A stretch of 64,000 bases of DNA from CAMLIZ01 sp036231905 (GTDB lineage: Bacteria; Pseudomonadota; Gammaproteobacteria; Burkholderiales; Burkholderiaceae_C). Below, piece by piece: positions 7,655-16,786 of this stretch (positions are counted from its first letter, which is position 1; each line of letters begins with the position of its first letter). The stretch is taken from the NCBI RefSeq assembly GCF_036231905.1, contig NZ_JAZARE010000001.1, positions 434,001-498,000 of the forward strand, given 5' to 3'. The translations under genes and the position numbers were made by a program. The notes under the pieces are model-generated. The model was not told the DNA's origin, did no database searches, and saw only the letters and a list, made by a program, of their open reading frames with translations.

Positions 7655-10491
7655 TGATGGATCTGGTGCAGCAGATCCTCGATGCACTGGGCCTCGCCGG
7701 CCCCGGCCAGCATGAGCGCCTGTTGCGGCTGCATACGCCGCTGGGGCCCGATGTGTTGCTGGCCGAGCGCGCTGAAGTGGTGGAAGGCATTGGCCCGGGG
7801 AGCGCCGACCACGCCGGCTTCAGCGTGCGCGTGACCGCGCTGTCTACCGACCCCGCGCTGGACTTCGACGAGCTGATTGGCCAGCCGATGTTGCTGGAGC
7901 TGCTGACCGCTGACAGCCGCACTGACCTACGACCCTGGCACGGCCACGTCACCCGCTTTTCCCAGTTGGGCAGCGATGGCGGCCTGACGCGCTACGAGCT
8001 GACCGTCGAGCCCTGGCTGGCCTTCCTGCGCTGGCGCACCGACAGCTTCGTGTTCCAGAACATGACTGTCATGCAGATCGTGGAAGCGGTGTTCGCGCGC
8101 CACGCGGGCCAGGGCCGGCTGCTGCCTCAGTGGCGCTGGGAACTGGCCGATGCGAGTGTGTATGCCGAGCGCTCGCTGTGCCTGCAGTACCGTGAGACCG
8201 ACCTCGAATTCGTGCAACGCCTGCTGGCAGAGGAAGGGCTGTTCTGCTGGTTCGAGCATGAGGGCGACGCCAGTGCCGATGGCCTCGGCCAGCACACGCT
8301 GGTGATCGCCGACCACAATGGCTGTTTCACCCCGGCGCGGGAGCCGCGTGTGCGCTACACGCAGTCCGGCGCGGCCTCGTTCAGTGAGGACGGCTTGCAG
8401 CGCTGGCAGGTTGCGCGGCGCGTGCGCACACATGCGGTCGATCTCTCCAGCGCGGACTACCGCGGCCTCGGGCTGCGCCCGGTGAGCGCGGCCGCTGTCG
8501 CCGTGGGCGATGTGGGGCTGACGGCGGTGGACGTGCCGGGTCAATACAGTTACGAAGACAGCGCGCGGGGCGAGCGCCTGGCCGCCATGTGGCTGCAGGC
8601 CTTGCAGGCACCAGCGCAGCAGTGGCAGGGCAACGGCAGCGTGCGCGCCATCGCACCAGGCACCACCTTCGAGGTGCTGGACCACCCCCAGGCGCAGCCG
8701 GGCCCCCACGTGGCGTTGACGCTCACGCACCGCGCGCGCAACAACCTGAGCGGCGATGTGCAGGCGCAGTTGCAGCGCTGGCTGGGCGACCTGCCGCACT
8801 GGGGACGCGTGCATGCCGACTCGCGCGGCCGACGGGCCAACGCCAGTGACGAGCCGCTGTACCGCGTGGAGCTGCGGGCGCAGCCGGCTGCCGTCCCGGT
8901 GCGCGCACCCGCCAGCGCCCGCGGCCTGGCGGCGCGGCCCAAGGTGCACGGCACCCAGACTGCCATCGTGGTGGGCCTCGACGCGCCGGTGCACGCCGAT
9001 CGCGACCACCGCGTGAAGATCCAGTTCCATTGGCAACGCGGCTCTGCATCCAGCCATGGGCTGGACCACGACCAGGGCTGCAATGCACCGGCGTCGGACG
9101 CCTCGGGCACCTGGGTAAGGGTGAGCGAGGCGCTGGCCGGCGCCAACTGGGGCAGCCACTTCGTGCCGCGGCTGGGGCAGGAAGTGCTGGTGGGCTTTGC
9201 GCACGGGGACATCGACCGGCCGGTGGTGGTGGGTGCCGTCTACAACGGTGTGGGGCAGGCGCAAGCGAACGGTGGCGTGGATGCGCAGGGCAACCAGGTG
9301 GCCGCAGGCAACGCCACGGCCACCGGCGACGCGCCCGCATGGTTCCCGGGATCGCAGGCGCAGGGGGCGCTGCAAGGGCATCAGCACACGGCCGTGTTCA
9401 CCGGCATCAAGAGCCAGGAATTGGCCGCCAGCGCCAACGGCTCCGGCGGCTACAACCAGTGGGTCCTTGACGACACGCCTGGTGCCAACCGCATCGAGCT
9501 GTCATCCACCAGCGCCGCCACCCGGCTGCAGCTGGGGCACTTGCTGATGCAGAAGGACAACCAGCGGCTGCAGCCGCGCGGGCACGGCTTCGATGCGGTG
9601 TCGGCCGGCTATGGCGCGGTGCGTGCAGGCTCGGGGCTGCTGGTGAGCGCCCATGGGCGCCAGGCCAGCACGACGAGCAGCCAGCAGATGGACAGCCGCG
9701 AGGTGCAGGCCTCGCTGCAGACGGCGCAGGAGCTGATGCTGACGCTGGCGGACTCCGCACACCAGCACCAGGCGCAGTTGGGCGCAGAGCCGGCAAGCAA
9801 GGAGATGCTGACTGCCAAGGCGAAGGGCGCCCTGCTGACGAGCCTGCAAGCCACCGAGGGCGGCGAAGGCGCCAGCGACGCTGATGAGACAACAGTCGGT
9901 GGTGGACAGGGCACCACGGCAGCCTTCGGCAGGCCCGACGTGGCCATGGCCGCCCCGGGTGGCATCGGCACCTTCACGCCAGCCAGCACCATCGCCAGCG
10001 CAGGCGCCACCGTGAGCCTGACTGCGGGGCAGGACATGACACTGACTGCCCAACGTCACCACAGCACCATCGCCAAGGACGGCATCGTCTGGTTCACCTA
10101 CGGCAAGGCGCAGAACGCAAACAAGCCGAATGCCGAGACCGGGATCAAGCTGCATGCGGGCACCGGCAGCGTCAGCGTGCAGGCAGCAAGCGCCAAGAGC
10201 TTGTGGGCGGCTGACAAGAAGATCGACGTGGCGTCCACCACGGACGCCGTCACCGTGGGGTCACCGCAGAAGGTACTGCTCAACGGCGGCGGCAGTGCGA
10301 TGACCATCACGAATGGAAGCATCACGCTCACCACCTCAGGGTCGGCCACCTTTAAGGCGGCGATGAAGGAGTTGACCGGGGCTGGCAGCGCGTCGTCCAA
10401 CTCGGCCTTGCCACTACCGGGCGAGTTCAAGCCGTGCCAGTTCAGGGTGGCGGCGGCCGCGCAAGCTCACGGTAGCGCAGTTCCTGTCTAG
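7654..10491 (+). CDS. vgrG: Type VI secretion tip protein VgrG (TssI)
   Basis: VgrG spike, 945 aa. Trimers cap the Hcp tube and carry effectors. ATG overlaps the clpV stop (TGATG), so translation is coupled. Order: gp27-like region about 15-370 (including LQYRETDLEFVQRLLAEEGLFCWFEH), gp5-type OB fold about 440-560 (VKIQFHWQRG, GWVRVSE-like, PRLGQEVLVGFAHGDIDRPVVVGAVYN), the T6SS-Vgr segment GYNQWVLDDTPGANRIEL near 610, and a DUF2345 tail from about 800. It is longer than minimal VgrGs (about 650 aa) because of this tail. No enzymatic domain is recognisable. From about 10050 on, base composition becomes less GC-rich, and a DUF4123 adaptor plus effector follow, so this VgrG probably delivers the next genes' product. 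Confidence 0.94.
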   Translation: MMDLVQQILDALGLAGPGQHERLLRLHTPLGPDVLLAERAEVVEGIGPGSADHAGFSVRVTALSTDPALDFDELIGQPMLLELLTADSRTDLRPWHGHVTRFSQLGSDGGLTRYELTVEPWLAFLRWRTDSFVFQNMTVMQIVEAVFARHAGQGRLLPQWRWELADASVYAERSLCLQYRETDLEFVQRLLAEEGLFCWFEHEGDASADGLGQHTLVIADHNGCFTPAREPRVRYTQSGAASFSEDGLQRWQVARRVRTHAVDLSSADYRGLGLRPVSAAAVAVGDVGLTAVDVPGQYSYEDSARGERLAAMWLQALQAPAQQWQGNGSVRAIAPGTTFEVLDHPQAQPGPHVALTLTHRARNNLSGDVQAQLQRWLGDLPHWGRVHADSRGRRANASDEPLYRVELRAQPAAVPVRAPASARGLAARPKVHGTQTAIVVGLDAPVHADRDHRVKIQFHWQRGSASSHGLDHDQGCNAPASDASGTWVRVSEALAGANWGSHFVPRLGQEVLVGFAHGDIDRPVVVGAVYNGVGQAQANGGVDAQGNQVAAGNATATGDAPAWFPGSQAQGALQGHQHTAVFTGIKSQELAASANGSGGYNQWVLDDTPGANRIELSSTSAATRLQLGHLLMQKDNQRLQPRGHGFDAVSAGYGAVRAGSGLLVSAHGRQASTTSSQQMDSREVQASLQTAQELMLTLADSAHQHQAQLGAEPASKEMLTAKAKGALLTSLQATEGGEGASDADETTVGGGQGTTAAFGRPDVAMAAPGGIGTFTPASTIASAGATVSLTAGQDMTLTAQRHHSTIAKDGIVWFTYGKAQNANKPNAETGIKLHAGTGSVSVQAASAKSLWAADKKIDVASTTDAVTVGSPQKVLLNGGGSAMTITNGSITLTTSGSATFKAAMKELTGAGSASSNSALPLPGEFKPCQFRVAAAAQAHGSAVPV

Positions 10492-10495
10492 CGCC

Positions 10496-11335
10496 ATGTT
10501 GCTGGAGCTTCGGTTCTTCCGCGAACACCCTTTCGCCTTGTTCGATCCCGTGCACTGCGGCGACTCACCGCTGATGGAGGCCCAAGCTGCGCAGGTGCGC
10601 CACCCGTCGCTCGAGCTTGCCGACCACCTCGTGCCGAGACTGGTAGATCTGCAGCGTGCGGGCAACGAACTCTTAGACCGTATGCATGACGCGCTCGACC
10701 GCCGCAGTGTTGCGTCGGGCAGCCCCGTTTTGGACGGCGCGCTCGACTCTGAAGCGTCTCTTACGGAGCTTGCAAGCCACCTTGGCCATCAGTCCATTCG
10801 CAACCTGGGACCCTTTGGGCGGCATCTCGTTCGGGTCTGGGATCCGCTTGTATTGATGCATCTGCTGTGGCTATGGCCCGGGCCGGAGTTGCGCAAACTA
10901 TTTGGTCCAATACGCAGTTGGGCGCTGTTCCTGCCGAAGGAAGTGGCGGTGATCGACCGCTCCGCGCTTGACGGCCCCGGTGTGACCATCGAGACCACGG
11001 ACCGCCACCAGGCCGTAATTGACGTGTCCATCATCAACATCGTCCTTCGGGAGATCGATTGGCGCTTTGGCGACATTCCTCGCCTCGGCCGACAGTTGTG
11101 GACCCACATCATGCGTGCGCGCCAAGTGCACTCACTTCAGGACGAAACGGACCTCGCCCTCTTTGCGCAACATTCACACCGTTGGGGCACCGGCTTCACC
11201 GCACATCCTGAGATTCAACGGGCACTGACGCTGTCATCCGATGGCGAGACACGGTATCGCGACGCGTTGGCCCAGATCGATGAAGGGCGGTGGCGAACTG
11301 TCGAGGCCGAGCTGTCGGCTTCTTTAAAGAAATAG
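10496..11335 (+). CDS. DUF4123 type VI effector adaptor (Tap-1/TEC-like)
   Basis: A 279-aa protein with the layout of DUF4123 proteins, chaperones that load an effector on its VgrG. Visible family features are FALFDPVHCG near the N-terminus, RVWDPLVLMHLLWLWPGPEL at about 113-132 (family pattern: R-x-x-DPRVL followed by a hydrophobic helix) and LFGPIRSWALF after it. No signal peptide or membrane segment. It lies 4 nt after vgrG and 6 nt before the VasX-like effector, the standard vgrG-adaptor-effector order. In the Vibrio cholerae VasX system the corresponding adaptor (VasW) is needed for VasX export. Codon use is less GC-biased than in the T6SS core. Confidence 0.8.
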   Translation: MLLELRFFREHPFALFDPVHCGDSPLMEAQAAQVRHPSLELADHLVPRLVDLQRAGNELLDRMHDALDRRSVASGSPVLDGALDSEASLTELASHLGHQSIRNLGPFGRHLVRVWDPLVLMHLLWLWPGPELRKLFGPIRSWALFLPKEVAVIDRSALDGPGVTIETTDRHQAVIDVSIINIVLREIDWRFGDIPRLGRQLWTHIMRARQVHSLQDETDLALFAQHSHRWGTGFTAHPEIQRALTLSSDGETRYRDALAQIDEGRWRTVEAELSASLKK

Positions 11336-11341
11336 CATCTC

Positions 11342-13957
11342 ATGTCTACCACCTGTCCCTTTTGTGAACGCAGTGGCATCCCGCTGCTGCCTGCCCGTCT
11401 GGCACTAGCCACCTCGGACAATCCGATGCCGGCGGTGGCGGAACCGTTCGTCTTCAATGCACCGAAGGCCGACAAGGACAACGGACTATTCAAATACGTG
11501 CTGCGCACGCTGCGCACCGGCTACCTCTACGTCTATGACGAGGTACGTCGCGAGTGGGCGGGCTATGTGGTCACGCCCGATGGCTACTACTTCCACTTCG
11601 ATCCCGAGCGCGAGCCCCCGCGCGCCGACACCGTAATCTTTTCTTGCTCGCGAAGCCCAGTGGACAGGGCTCTGGCGTCATGCATCACCGTCAAGCACAG
11701 CGCGGCGCTACCCGCGGGCCGCGTCTTCCTGGGATTCAGCGACGTAGCATGGACGCCCGCAGTTTTCGCTCGGCACAAGGATGACGCGTTCCGGCAAAAG
11801 GCTATGCGCTGGGTAGATCTGAAGGCTTGGACGGGGAACCACGCGCAAAACTTCTGTGCGCCGATCGATCAAGCCGAGGCCGTGGTGTCGGAGTTCCGCC
11901 TTGGCGCGAAGACCGGCGAGGCGCACTATTCGTGGAGTCCGTTTGCCTTCGCGGGCAAAGGCATCACCGGGCCGGACGGCAAGCCGGTACCCTTTGTGAA
12001 GGCGATCGCCGAGGCGGCGGCCGCCAAGAGCCAGGAGCGTGTGAAGTCGGGCTTGTCCCCCAGCGGGCTGCAGGCGCACCACGGCGTCATTGTCAGGATC
12101 AAGGATCCGGTCGCCATCGCCCGGGAAACGACGCGGCTGCTCCAGTCCAAGACACAAGAGTTTCTGAACCATCCCAGCCGCGTGCGGCAGGTGACTCTTG
12201 CCAACCACATCGAGGCGATCAAGGTGGCGGTCGGTGACCAGGCGGTGAAGGACGAGATCGCGGCAGCCGAAACACTGGCGAACGACCAGATGTCCGGCAA
12301 TCCGCTGGGGCACCTGCTCTTCGAGTCCACACGCCGCCGCACGGAGGACATCCGGCACGTAACTCCGCAGGAAGCGGCGAAGGCGCGCGCCTCCAGCTGG
12401 GACAAGTACGCCAAGAAGCTGCGTCCAAACGCGATGGAGGGTTTCACAGAGGTTTTCAAGAAGGATCTGGCCGAATTCGACCGGACCTGGGCCTTCACCT
12501 TGGCGGACTTCCACACCAAGTGGATGCAGGACGATTCCACGCACGACTATTTCGATTTCAACTTTGACGCCGCAAGCGTCGCCAATGGCTTCTCCTACCA
12601 GGCCCTTGTGAGTCTGTGTATCGAGAACATGGCCGATCAAAAGGCCTTCGTGGAGTGGGCGTCGAAGCTTTTGCCGGGCGACATGCTGGACCGGAAGAAC
12701 GTGCTGCTACGTGCGCTGGTGGTCAACAACGACGAGCTTGCGAAAAAGGTGGTGGCAGCAGCCAACGCGCCACTCGACTGGCGCACGCCCGGCTGGGAAA
12801 ACGTGGGGGGCTGGTTCAAGGAAGCATTCGCCGCCGTAGACAAGGCCGCGTACGAGCTATGGGCGGGCGGCAAGGGGCCGGCCGACGTGACAGCTCGGTT
12901 CTTCGTGCAGCTGGCGGGGCCGCTGGTCAAGTTCATCGCTCCCCAGTTGCACAGTCCTGGCCTACAGGCCCGTGCAGCGTTGCTGGCAATGGGCGTTACG
13001 AGCAATACGCACATCGTGCCTGTCGACGTGGTGGGGTCCAAGGATGCCTTTCGCCGCATGCTGGTCAGGCAATTGGTCAAGAGCACCGGCCAGACGTTCA
13101 AAGGCAAACAGCTGGACAAGGCTGTGGCCGATGAACTGCGGCGGCTCGAAGTGGAAGGCGTGCCGATGCACGGCCAGTCGCGCCAGCGATGGCTGATCGC
13201 CGTGAATGAACAGACAGCACGGCAGATCGTGTCTGACATGCCGAGGGGTCTGACTCCCACCGAGCGTGCGCGGCGTATCGTGTCGGCGATACAGACGCCA
13301 GAGTCGCTGGAGGCAGCCACGTCAAGGAACAAGCTCGGCACAGTGCTCAACATGGAGGTACGCCTGGGCGTCCTCACAGCAATCCTCCAATGCATTTCCT
13401 TGAAAAAGGCGATGTCCGACGAAGAGTCGGCAATGCAGCACGAAAGCGAAGAAGTCCGCTGGAAACTGCGTGCCGCCTGGATGGGGTTAGCGGGCACCAT
13501 CACCGAAACCACCATGGTGGCTGTCGGCAGAATGCCGGCGCTAACGCTGAGAGCGGCGCAGGGGCTGACCGCCGCTCGCGGAGCGGCCGTCGCCGCTAAG
13601 GCGGTCGGCATCGCAGGCAAGGTGGCAGGTGCCGCGGCGGGCATCATCGCTGCCTTCTTCGACGCCCTGCATGCGCGGGAGGAGTTCAAGCAGGCGAACT
13701 GGAGCATGTTCGGCCTGTACGCCGCATCCGCCGCAACCGGCACAGTGCTCGCTGTCGGGCTGGCTGCCGGCTTGATCTCCGGAGGGGTCGCCATCGTGTT
13801 GCTGATCATCCTCGTCGCGCTGGCAGTCATCATCGAGCTGTTCAAAGACAACAAGATCCAAGATTGGCTAGAGCGCACGCTTTGGGGAATCGAGGGCGAT
13901 CGGTTTGGCTCGATGGAGGTCGAAGTGAAGCAGCTTGAAGTGGCCATCGCAGGCTGA
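11342..13957 (+). CDS. VasX-like type VI secretion effector with C-terminal membrane-inserting domain
   Basis: An 871-aa protein. The N-terminus matches the VasX N-terminal domain: CPFCERSGIPLLPARLA at residues 5-21 with two close cysteines, then LRTLRTGYLYVYDEVRREW about 30 residues later. The middle (about 200-700) is soluble, with no domain I recognise. Residues about 745-835 hold several hydrophobic segments (KVAGAAAGIIAAFFDAL; GTVLAVGLAAGLISGG; AIVLLIILVALAVIIELF), the colicin-like arrangement expected of a pore former. VasX of V. cholerae depolarises membranes of prey cells. I infer the same role here from domain layout and position behind vgrG and DUF4123. The immunity partner should be close by; the next gene encodes a membrane protein. 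Confidence 0.82.
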   Translation: MSTTCPFCERSGIPLLPARLALATSDNPMPAVAEPFVFNAPKADKDNGLFKYVLRTLRTGYLYVYDEVRREWAGYVVTPDGYYFHFDPEREPPRADTVIFSCSRSPVDRALASCITVKHSAALPAGRVFLGFSDVAWTPAVFARHKDDAFRQKAMRWVDLKAWTGNHAQNFCAPIDQAEAVVSEFRLGAKTGEAHYSWSPFAFAGKGITGPDGKPVPFVKAIAEAAAAKSQERVKSGLSPSGLQAHHGVIVRIKDPVAIARETTRLLQSKTQEFLNHPSRVRQVTLANHIEAIKVAVGDQAVKDEIAAAETLANDQMSGNPLGHLLFESTRRRTEDIRHVTPQEAAKARASSWDKYAKKLRPNAMEGFTEVFKKDLAEFDRTWAFTLADFHTKWMQDDSTHDYFDFNFDAASVANGFSYQALVSLCIENMADQKAFVEWASKLLPGDMLDRKNVLLRALVVNNDELAKKVVAAANAPLDWRTPGWENVGGWFKEAFAAVDKAAYELWAGGKGPADVTARFFVQLAGPLVKFIAPQLHSPGLQARAALLAMGVTSNTHIVPVDVVGSKDAFRRMLVRQLVKSTGQTFKGKQLDKAVADELRRLEVEGVPMHGQSRQRWLIAVNEQTARQIVSDMPRGLTPTERARRIVSAIQTPESLEAATSRNKLGTVLNMEVRLGVLTAILQCISLKKAMSDEESAMQHESEEVRWKLRAAWMGLAGTITETTMVAVGRMPALTLRAAQGLTAARGAAVAAKAVGIAGKVAGAAAGIIAAFFDALHAREEFKQANWSMFGLYAASAATGTVLAVGLAAGLISGGVAIVLLIILVALAVIIELFKDNKIQDWLERTLWGIEGDRFGSMEVEVKQLEVAIAG

Positions 13958-13959
13958 CA

Positions 13960-14985
13960 ATGGAATACGACGGCATCGCGGTGAAGTACCCGGTCAACCG
14001 ACCGTTGACCGGTGAAGAGCGCTTGCGCCACCTTGAAGTGAAGGTCGACACCAAGGCCCCCCCTTCGGAAGCGATGTGCTCCATCTGGCAGAACCCGCAG
14101 TGCGCCGAGTTTGTCGACAAGTACTACGCCTGGAAGGGCGCGCTCTGCGCGATATTCCTGGCGCCGTTGGGGGGCATGGTTTGGCTAGCAACGACACTGC
14201 CTGCGGCATTTGCGGAAGGGCTCGAAAAGACGCCGGATTCCGAACGATGGATGGCCTGGACGGCTGCCGCGTTCGGCGTGTTGATGTTCGCACTCATCAT
14301 CGGCCTGTTGGTGTGGGTGGTGCTACGCGAGTCTTTCACGCTGACGCACTTCCCAATCCGGTTCGACCGAAAAAACCGCATGGTCTACGTGTTCCGGCTG
14401 AGGCGGCACGGCGACATCTTGCGCGTGCGCTGGGATGATGTTTATTGGCACATCCGCCGCAACAGGAACCGGCAGTTCGGTCGCCACAACTGGTTTCTTG
14501 CCGGCCACGTTATGGCCAAGGACCAGAAGACCGTACTCGAGACCTTCGCGTTCGGCCACGTGGGCAGCAGTCCGGAGGACCTCCATCCTCTTTGGGAGTA
14601 CGTGCGCCGCTTCATGGAAAACGGGCCTTCAGCGGTGCCTGCACCCACGCTGTATCTGCCAATCAAGAGCAGATCCGAAAGGTTCTGGTGGGGAGCGCAG
14701 ACGATCGTCCTCCACGCGCCGGGTTCCATCGCGGCCGCCCTGCTACTCCTTCCAATCACCGCGCCGGGTGCGGTGGCACGCTGGCTATGCATGCGCACCA
14801 ACCGCTTGCCAGTGTGGCCGGCTGACATCGACACGGCATGCGGAGCCGACGCCGCGCAACAGCGAACGCCAGTGAGGGCAGCGCAGCCGGAGTACCGAAA
14901 GCTAGGCATTTGCCTGGTGGCCGGTCTGCTGATCGATACAGCAATCGGGGCTTGGCTGTATGCGGTCGTTCCCTGGACGACGTAG
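13960..14985 (+). CDS. Four-pass membrane protein, candidate effector partner or immunity protein
   Basis: A 341-aa protein whose ATG lies 2 nt after the VasX-like effector stop, so the two are coexpressed. Hydrophobic segments at about 61-87, 100-122, 250-275 and 316-338 suggest four membrane passes. Between the second and third is a soluble stretch rich in Arg and aromatic residues (FDRKNRMVYVFRLRRHG and WDDVYWHIRRN) that recalls DUF6708-type proteins found next to type VI effectors; this is a memory-based resemblance. An inner-membrane protein cotranslated with a pore-forming toxin is a natural immunity candidate, but it could instead be a second membrane-acting component. Composition is less GC-rich than the T6SS core. 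Confidence 0.6.
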   Translation: MEYDGIAVKYPVNRPLTGEERLRHLEVKVDTKAPPSEAMCSIWQNPQCAEFVDKYYAWKGALCAIFLAPLGGMVWLATTLPAAFAEGLEKTPDSERWMAWTAAAFGVLMFALIIGLLVWVVLRESFTLTHFPIRFDRKNRMVYVFRLRRHGDILRVRWDDVYWHIRRNRNRQFGRHNWFLAGHVMAKDQKTVLETFAFGHVGSSPEDLHPLWEYVRRFMENGPSAVPAPTLYLPIKSRSERFWWGAQTIVLHAPGSIAAALLLLPITAPGAVARWLCMRTNRLPVWPADIDTACGADAAQQRTPVRAAQPEYRKLGICLVAGLLIDTAIGAWLYAVVPWTT

Positions 14986-15066
14986 AACCAATCGCACCAA
15001 AACAGCGAACCGACCCTCTCAGCCACTGACAGACTGCCAGTTGAGCTTTAGTCATCCAAGAAAGCT

Positions 15067-15756
15067 GTGCAGACACTCGCGCTCCACCTAGCGCTGCTCA
15101 CCGCTGCGACGGCGGGTGTCGCTCACGAACGCTTCACGGACCATAAAGCCTTCTATCAGTACGTGGAACAGACACAGGGGTGGTCGCGGCCCTTCTTTCC
15201 GCGCACGGTTGAGGCTGGAACGCCAGCCGACTCCAGCGTGCGCGTGCGCGGGCTTTCCCCAGCCTGGGGTACGGTCAAGATCGGTCGCAACAGCATCCTC
15301 ATTGCCGGCAGGCGCCTTCCTTGGATGCGTGCTTCTTGGCCGATGAGTCGCCCGATGTCGTTTCGGATGGACATCGAACTCGTGCGGGCGTGGGAACAGC
15401 CCAACGAGCCACGTCTGTGCCTTCAGTCACCCGCGGGCGACAGCGGCGGGAGCGCACGCACTCAGCACGTTGTTGTGGTACATCGACCGCGAACACCTGC
15501 GACGAGGATGAGGCTGTTCGCTTGGACAAACCCCTATGCGTCGTGCGAATCGCTTTTCTTTGACAAAGAAGGGCGCCTGTTGGTCGGCCTGTTTCAGCTC
15601 CAGATGGAGTCGGCGCGCGCCATCAGCTCCGCATCATTCTCGGTGCGCGATTTGATGACCGGACATGAAACCAAGCACTTCGCGCTCACACTGGCAGACG
15701 CCGACAACGCCTTCGACTTTTGGGTAACACCGTCCACGGTCCCATCGGCCAGATGA
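15067..15756 (+). CDS. Exported protein of unknown function in the effector module
   Basis: A 229-aa protein that I do not recognise. GTG at 15067 is the only plausible start, because an in-frame stop lies at 15049-15051; a weak AAGAAAG ribosome site precedes it. Residues 1-18 (LALHLALLTAATAGVA followed by H) look like a short signal peptide, so the mature protein should be periplasmic. It is rich in Arg and Ser with no clear cysteine pair. It follows the membrane protein after 81 bp and precedes another exported protein by 34 bp. Composition is clearly lower in GC than the T6SS core. A role in immunity or toxin accessory function is guessed from location only. Confidence 0.5.
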   Translation: MQTLALHLALLTAATAGVAHERFTDHKAFYQYVEQTQGWSRPFFPRTVEAGTPADSSVRVRGLSPAWGTVKIGRNSILIAGRRLPWMRASWPMSRPMSFRMDIELVRAWEQPNEPRLCLQSPAGDSGGSARTQHVVVVHRPRTPATRMRLFAWTNPYASCESLFFDKEGRLLVGLFQLQMESARAISSASFSVRDLMTGHETKHFALTLADADNAFDFWVTPSTVPSAR

Positions 15757-15790
15757 CCACCGGCAGAACCGTTGATCGCGAGACAGTTAG

Positions 15791-16783
15791 TTGAAGATTA
15801 TTCTGCTTTTGCCATTGCTTGCGAGCTGCATGGCCGCTATGGCACAAGAGCTCGTGCCCAGATCGGCGCAAGATGCGTGCAAGGTGTACTCGCGCACGTC
15901 CGAGCCCCAAATGTATGACACGGTCGATCGGTCCGGTCCTGCAGCAGCGCATAACATCAAACCGATCGCTGGGTCACCCCGCCAATACGTTGTCGGAGTA
16001 GTCGACGCGCAAGCCTGCGCCGCCATCTCTGCAAAGGATCAGTCGTACTTCATACACTTGAGCCCCTGGTATCGCGCCAGCGACTTCATCACGGACGCGG
16101 AGCTCGAGCCCATCGACCACTGGACGACACGGTACTACCTGTCCATCGACAACCGAGTCGAATTTGGCCCCGTGGAGTACTCCGATACTTGGGGCCCGCG
16201 TGAGCGATGGTTGGAAAACTCTCAGAGAGAGATCGACCAGTACCGGGTGGACAAAGCGGCCCGACATGTGCAGCTGTTTACCCGAGACGGCCGGTACGTT
16301 GACACGACCAATGGCGTCGTCTGGAAGATGCACTTGGCGCCAAATGGAAGCGTCCAACTGAAGGATCCCTCCGGAAAACTGTTGCCGATGTACGGGGGTG
16401 TCCCTGAGTGCACACGGGACGCCAGCGGCATGGCGATCTGCGGGCACAAGCGCGAAAGCGCCCCTGAGCACTTCATTTATTCCGCACAGCATGGCCCTTT
16501 GCCGAACCCCGTTGCAGCATTCCGTGTTTTGCCACATCGCATCGTCATCACCCGCCGACCTCAAGGCATTCGCCACCCCGAGGACGGTGCTCCCCTGGAA
16601 ATCTCGGCACGCTTCTCTGACCCGGTGCGGCCGGTCATCTTTGCTTCTGGCGTGCTGTTCAGGGCGACCGCAAAACCGAACCCGAAAGCTGCGTACCGAC
16701 CGGCCGACTTTGCTCCGAAGGAAACCTGTGTCGCGGATTGCGCCGAACAACTCAGGCTTCAGGGGGAGTTGGAGCGCCATTGA
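15791..16783 (+). CDS. Exported protein of unknown function in the effector module
   Basis: A 330-aa protein that I do not recognise. The start is TTG at 15791, directly after an in-frame TAG. A classic signal peptide is visible (KIILLLPLLASCMAAMAQE, cleavage likely after the final Ala near residue 18; a lipobox is not convincing). The mature part contains many aromatic residues and seven cysteines or so, some near the C-terminus (ETCVADCAEQL), which suggests disulfides and a periplasmic location. It belongs to the run of three exported proteins behind the VasX-like effector and is followed after 3 nt by the next one, so they are probably cotranslated. Function unknown. Confidence 0.55.
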   Translation: MKIILLLPLLASCMAAMAQELVPRSAQDACKVYSRTSEPQMYDTVDRSGPAAAHNIKPIAGSPRQYVVGVVDAQACAAISAKDQSYFIHLSPWYRASDFITDAELEPIDHWTTRYYLSIDNRVEFGPVEYSDTWGPRERWLENSQREIDQYRVDKAARHVQLFTRDGRYVDTTNGVVWKMHLAPNGSVQLKDPSGKLLPMYGGVPECTRDASGMAICGHKRESAPEHFIYSAQHGPLPNPVAAFRVLPHRIVITRRPQGIRHPEDGAPLEISARFSDPVRPVIFASGVLFRATAKPNPKAAYRPADFAPKETCVADCAEQLRLQGELERH

Positions 16784-16786
16784 ACT

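Noticed and set aside
1..9650. Interpretation of the sheath, tube and spike genes as a prophage tail or R-type pyocin
   Set aside because: ClpV, TssF, TssG and Hcp are specific to type VI secretion, and no capsid, terminase or lysis genes are present.
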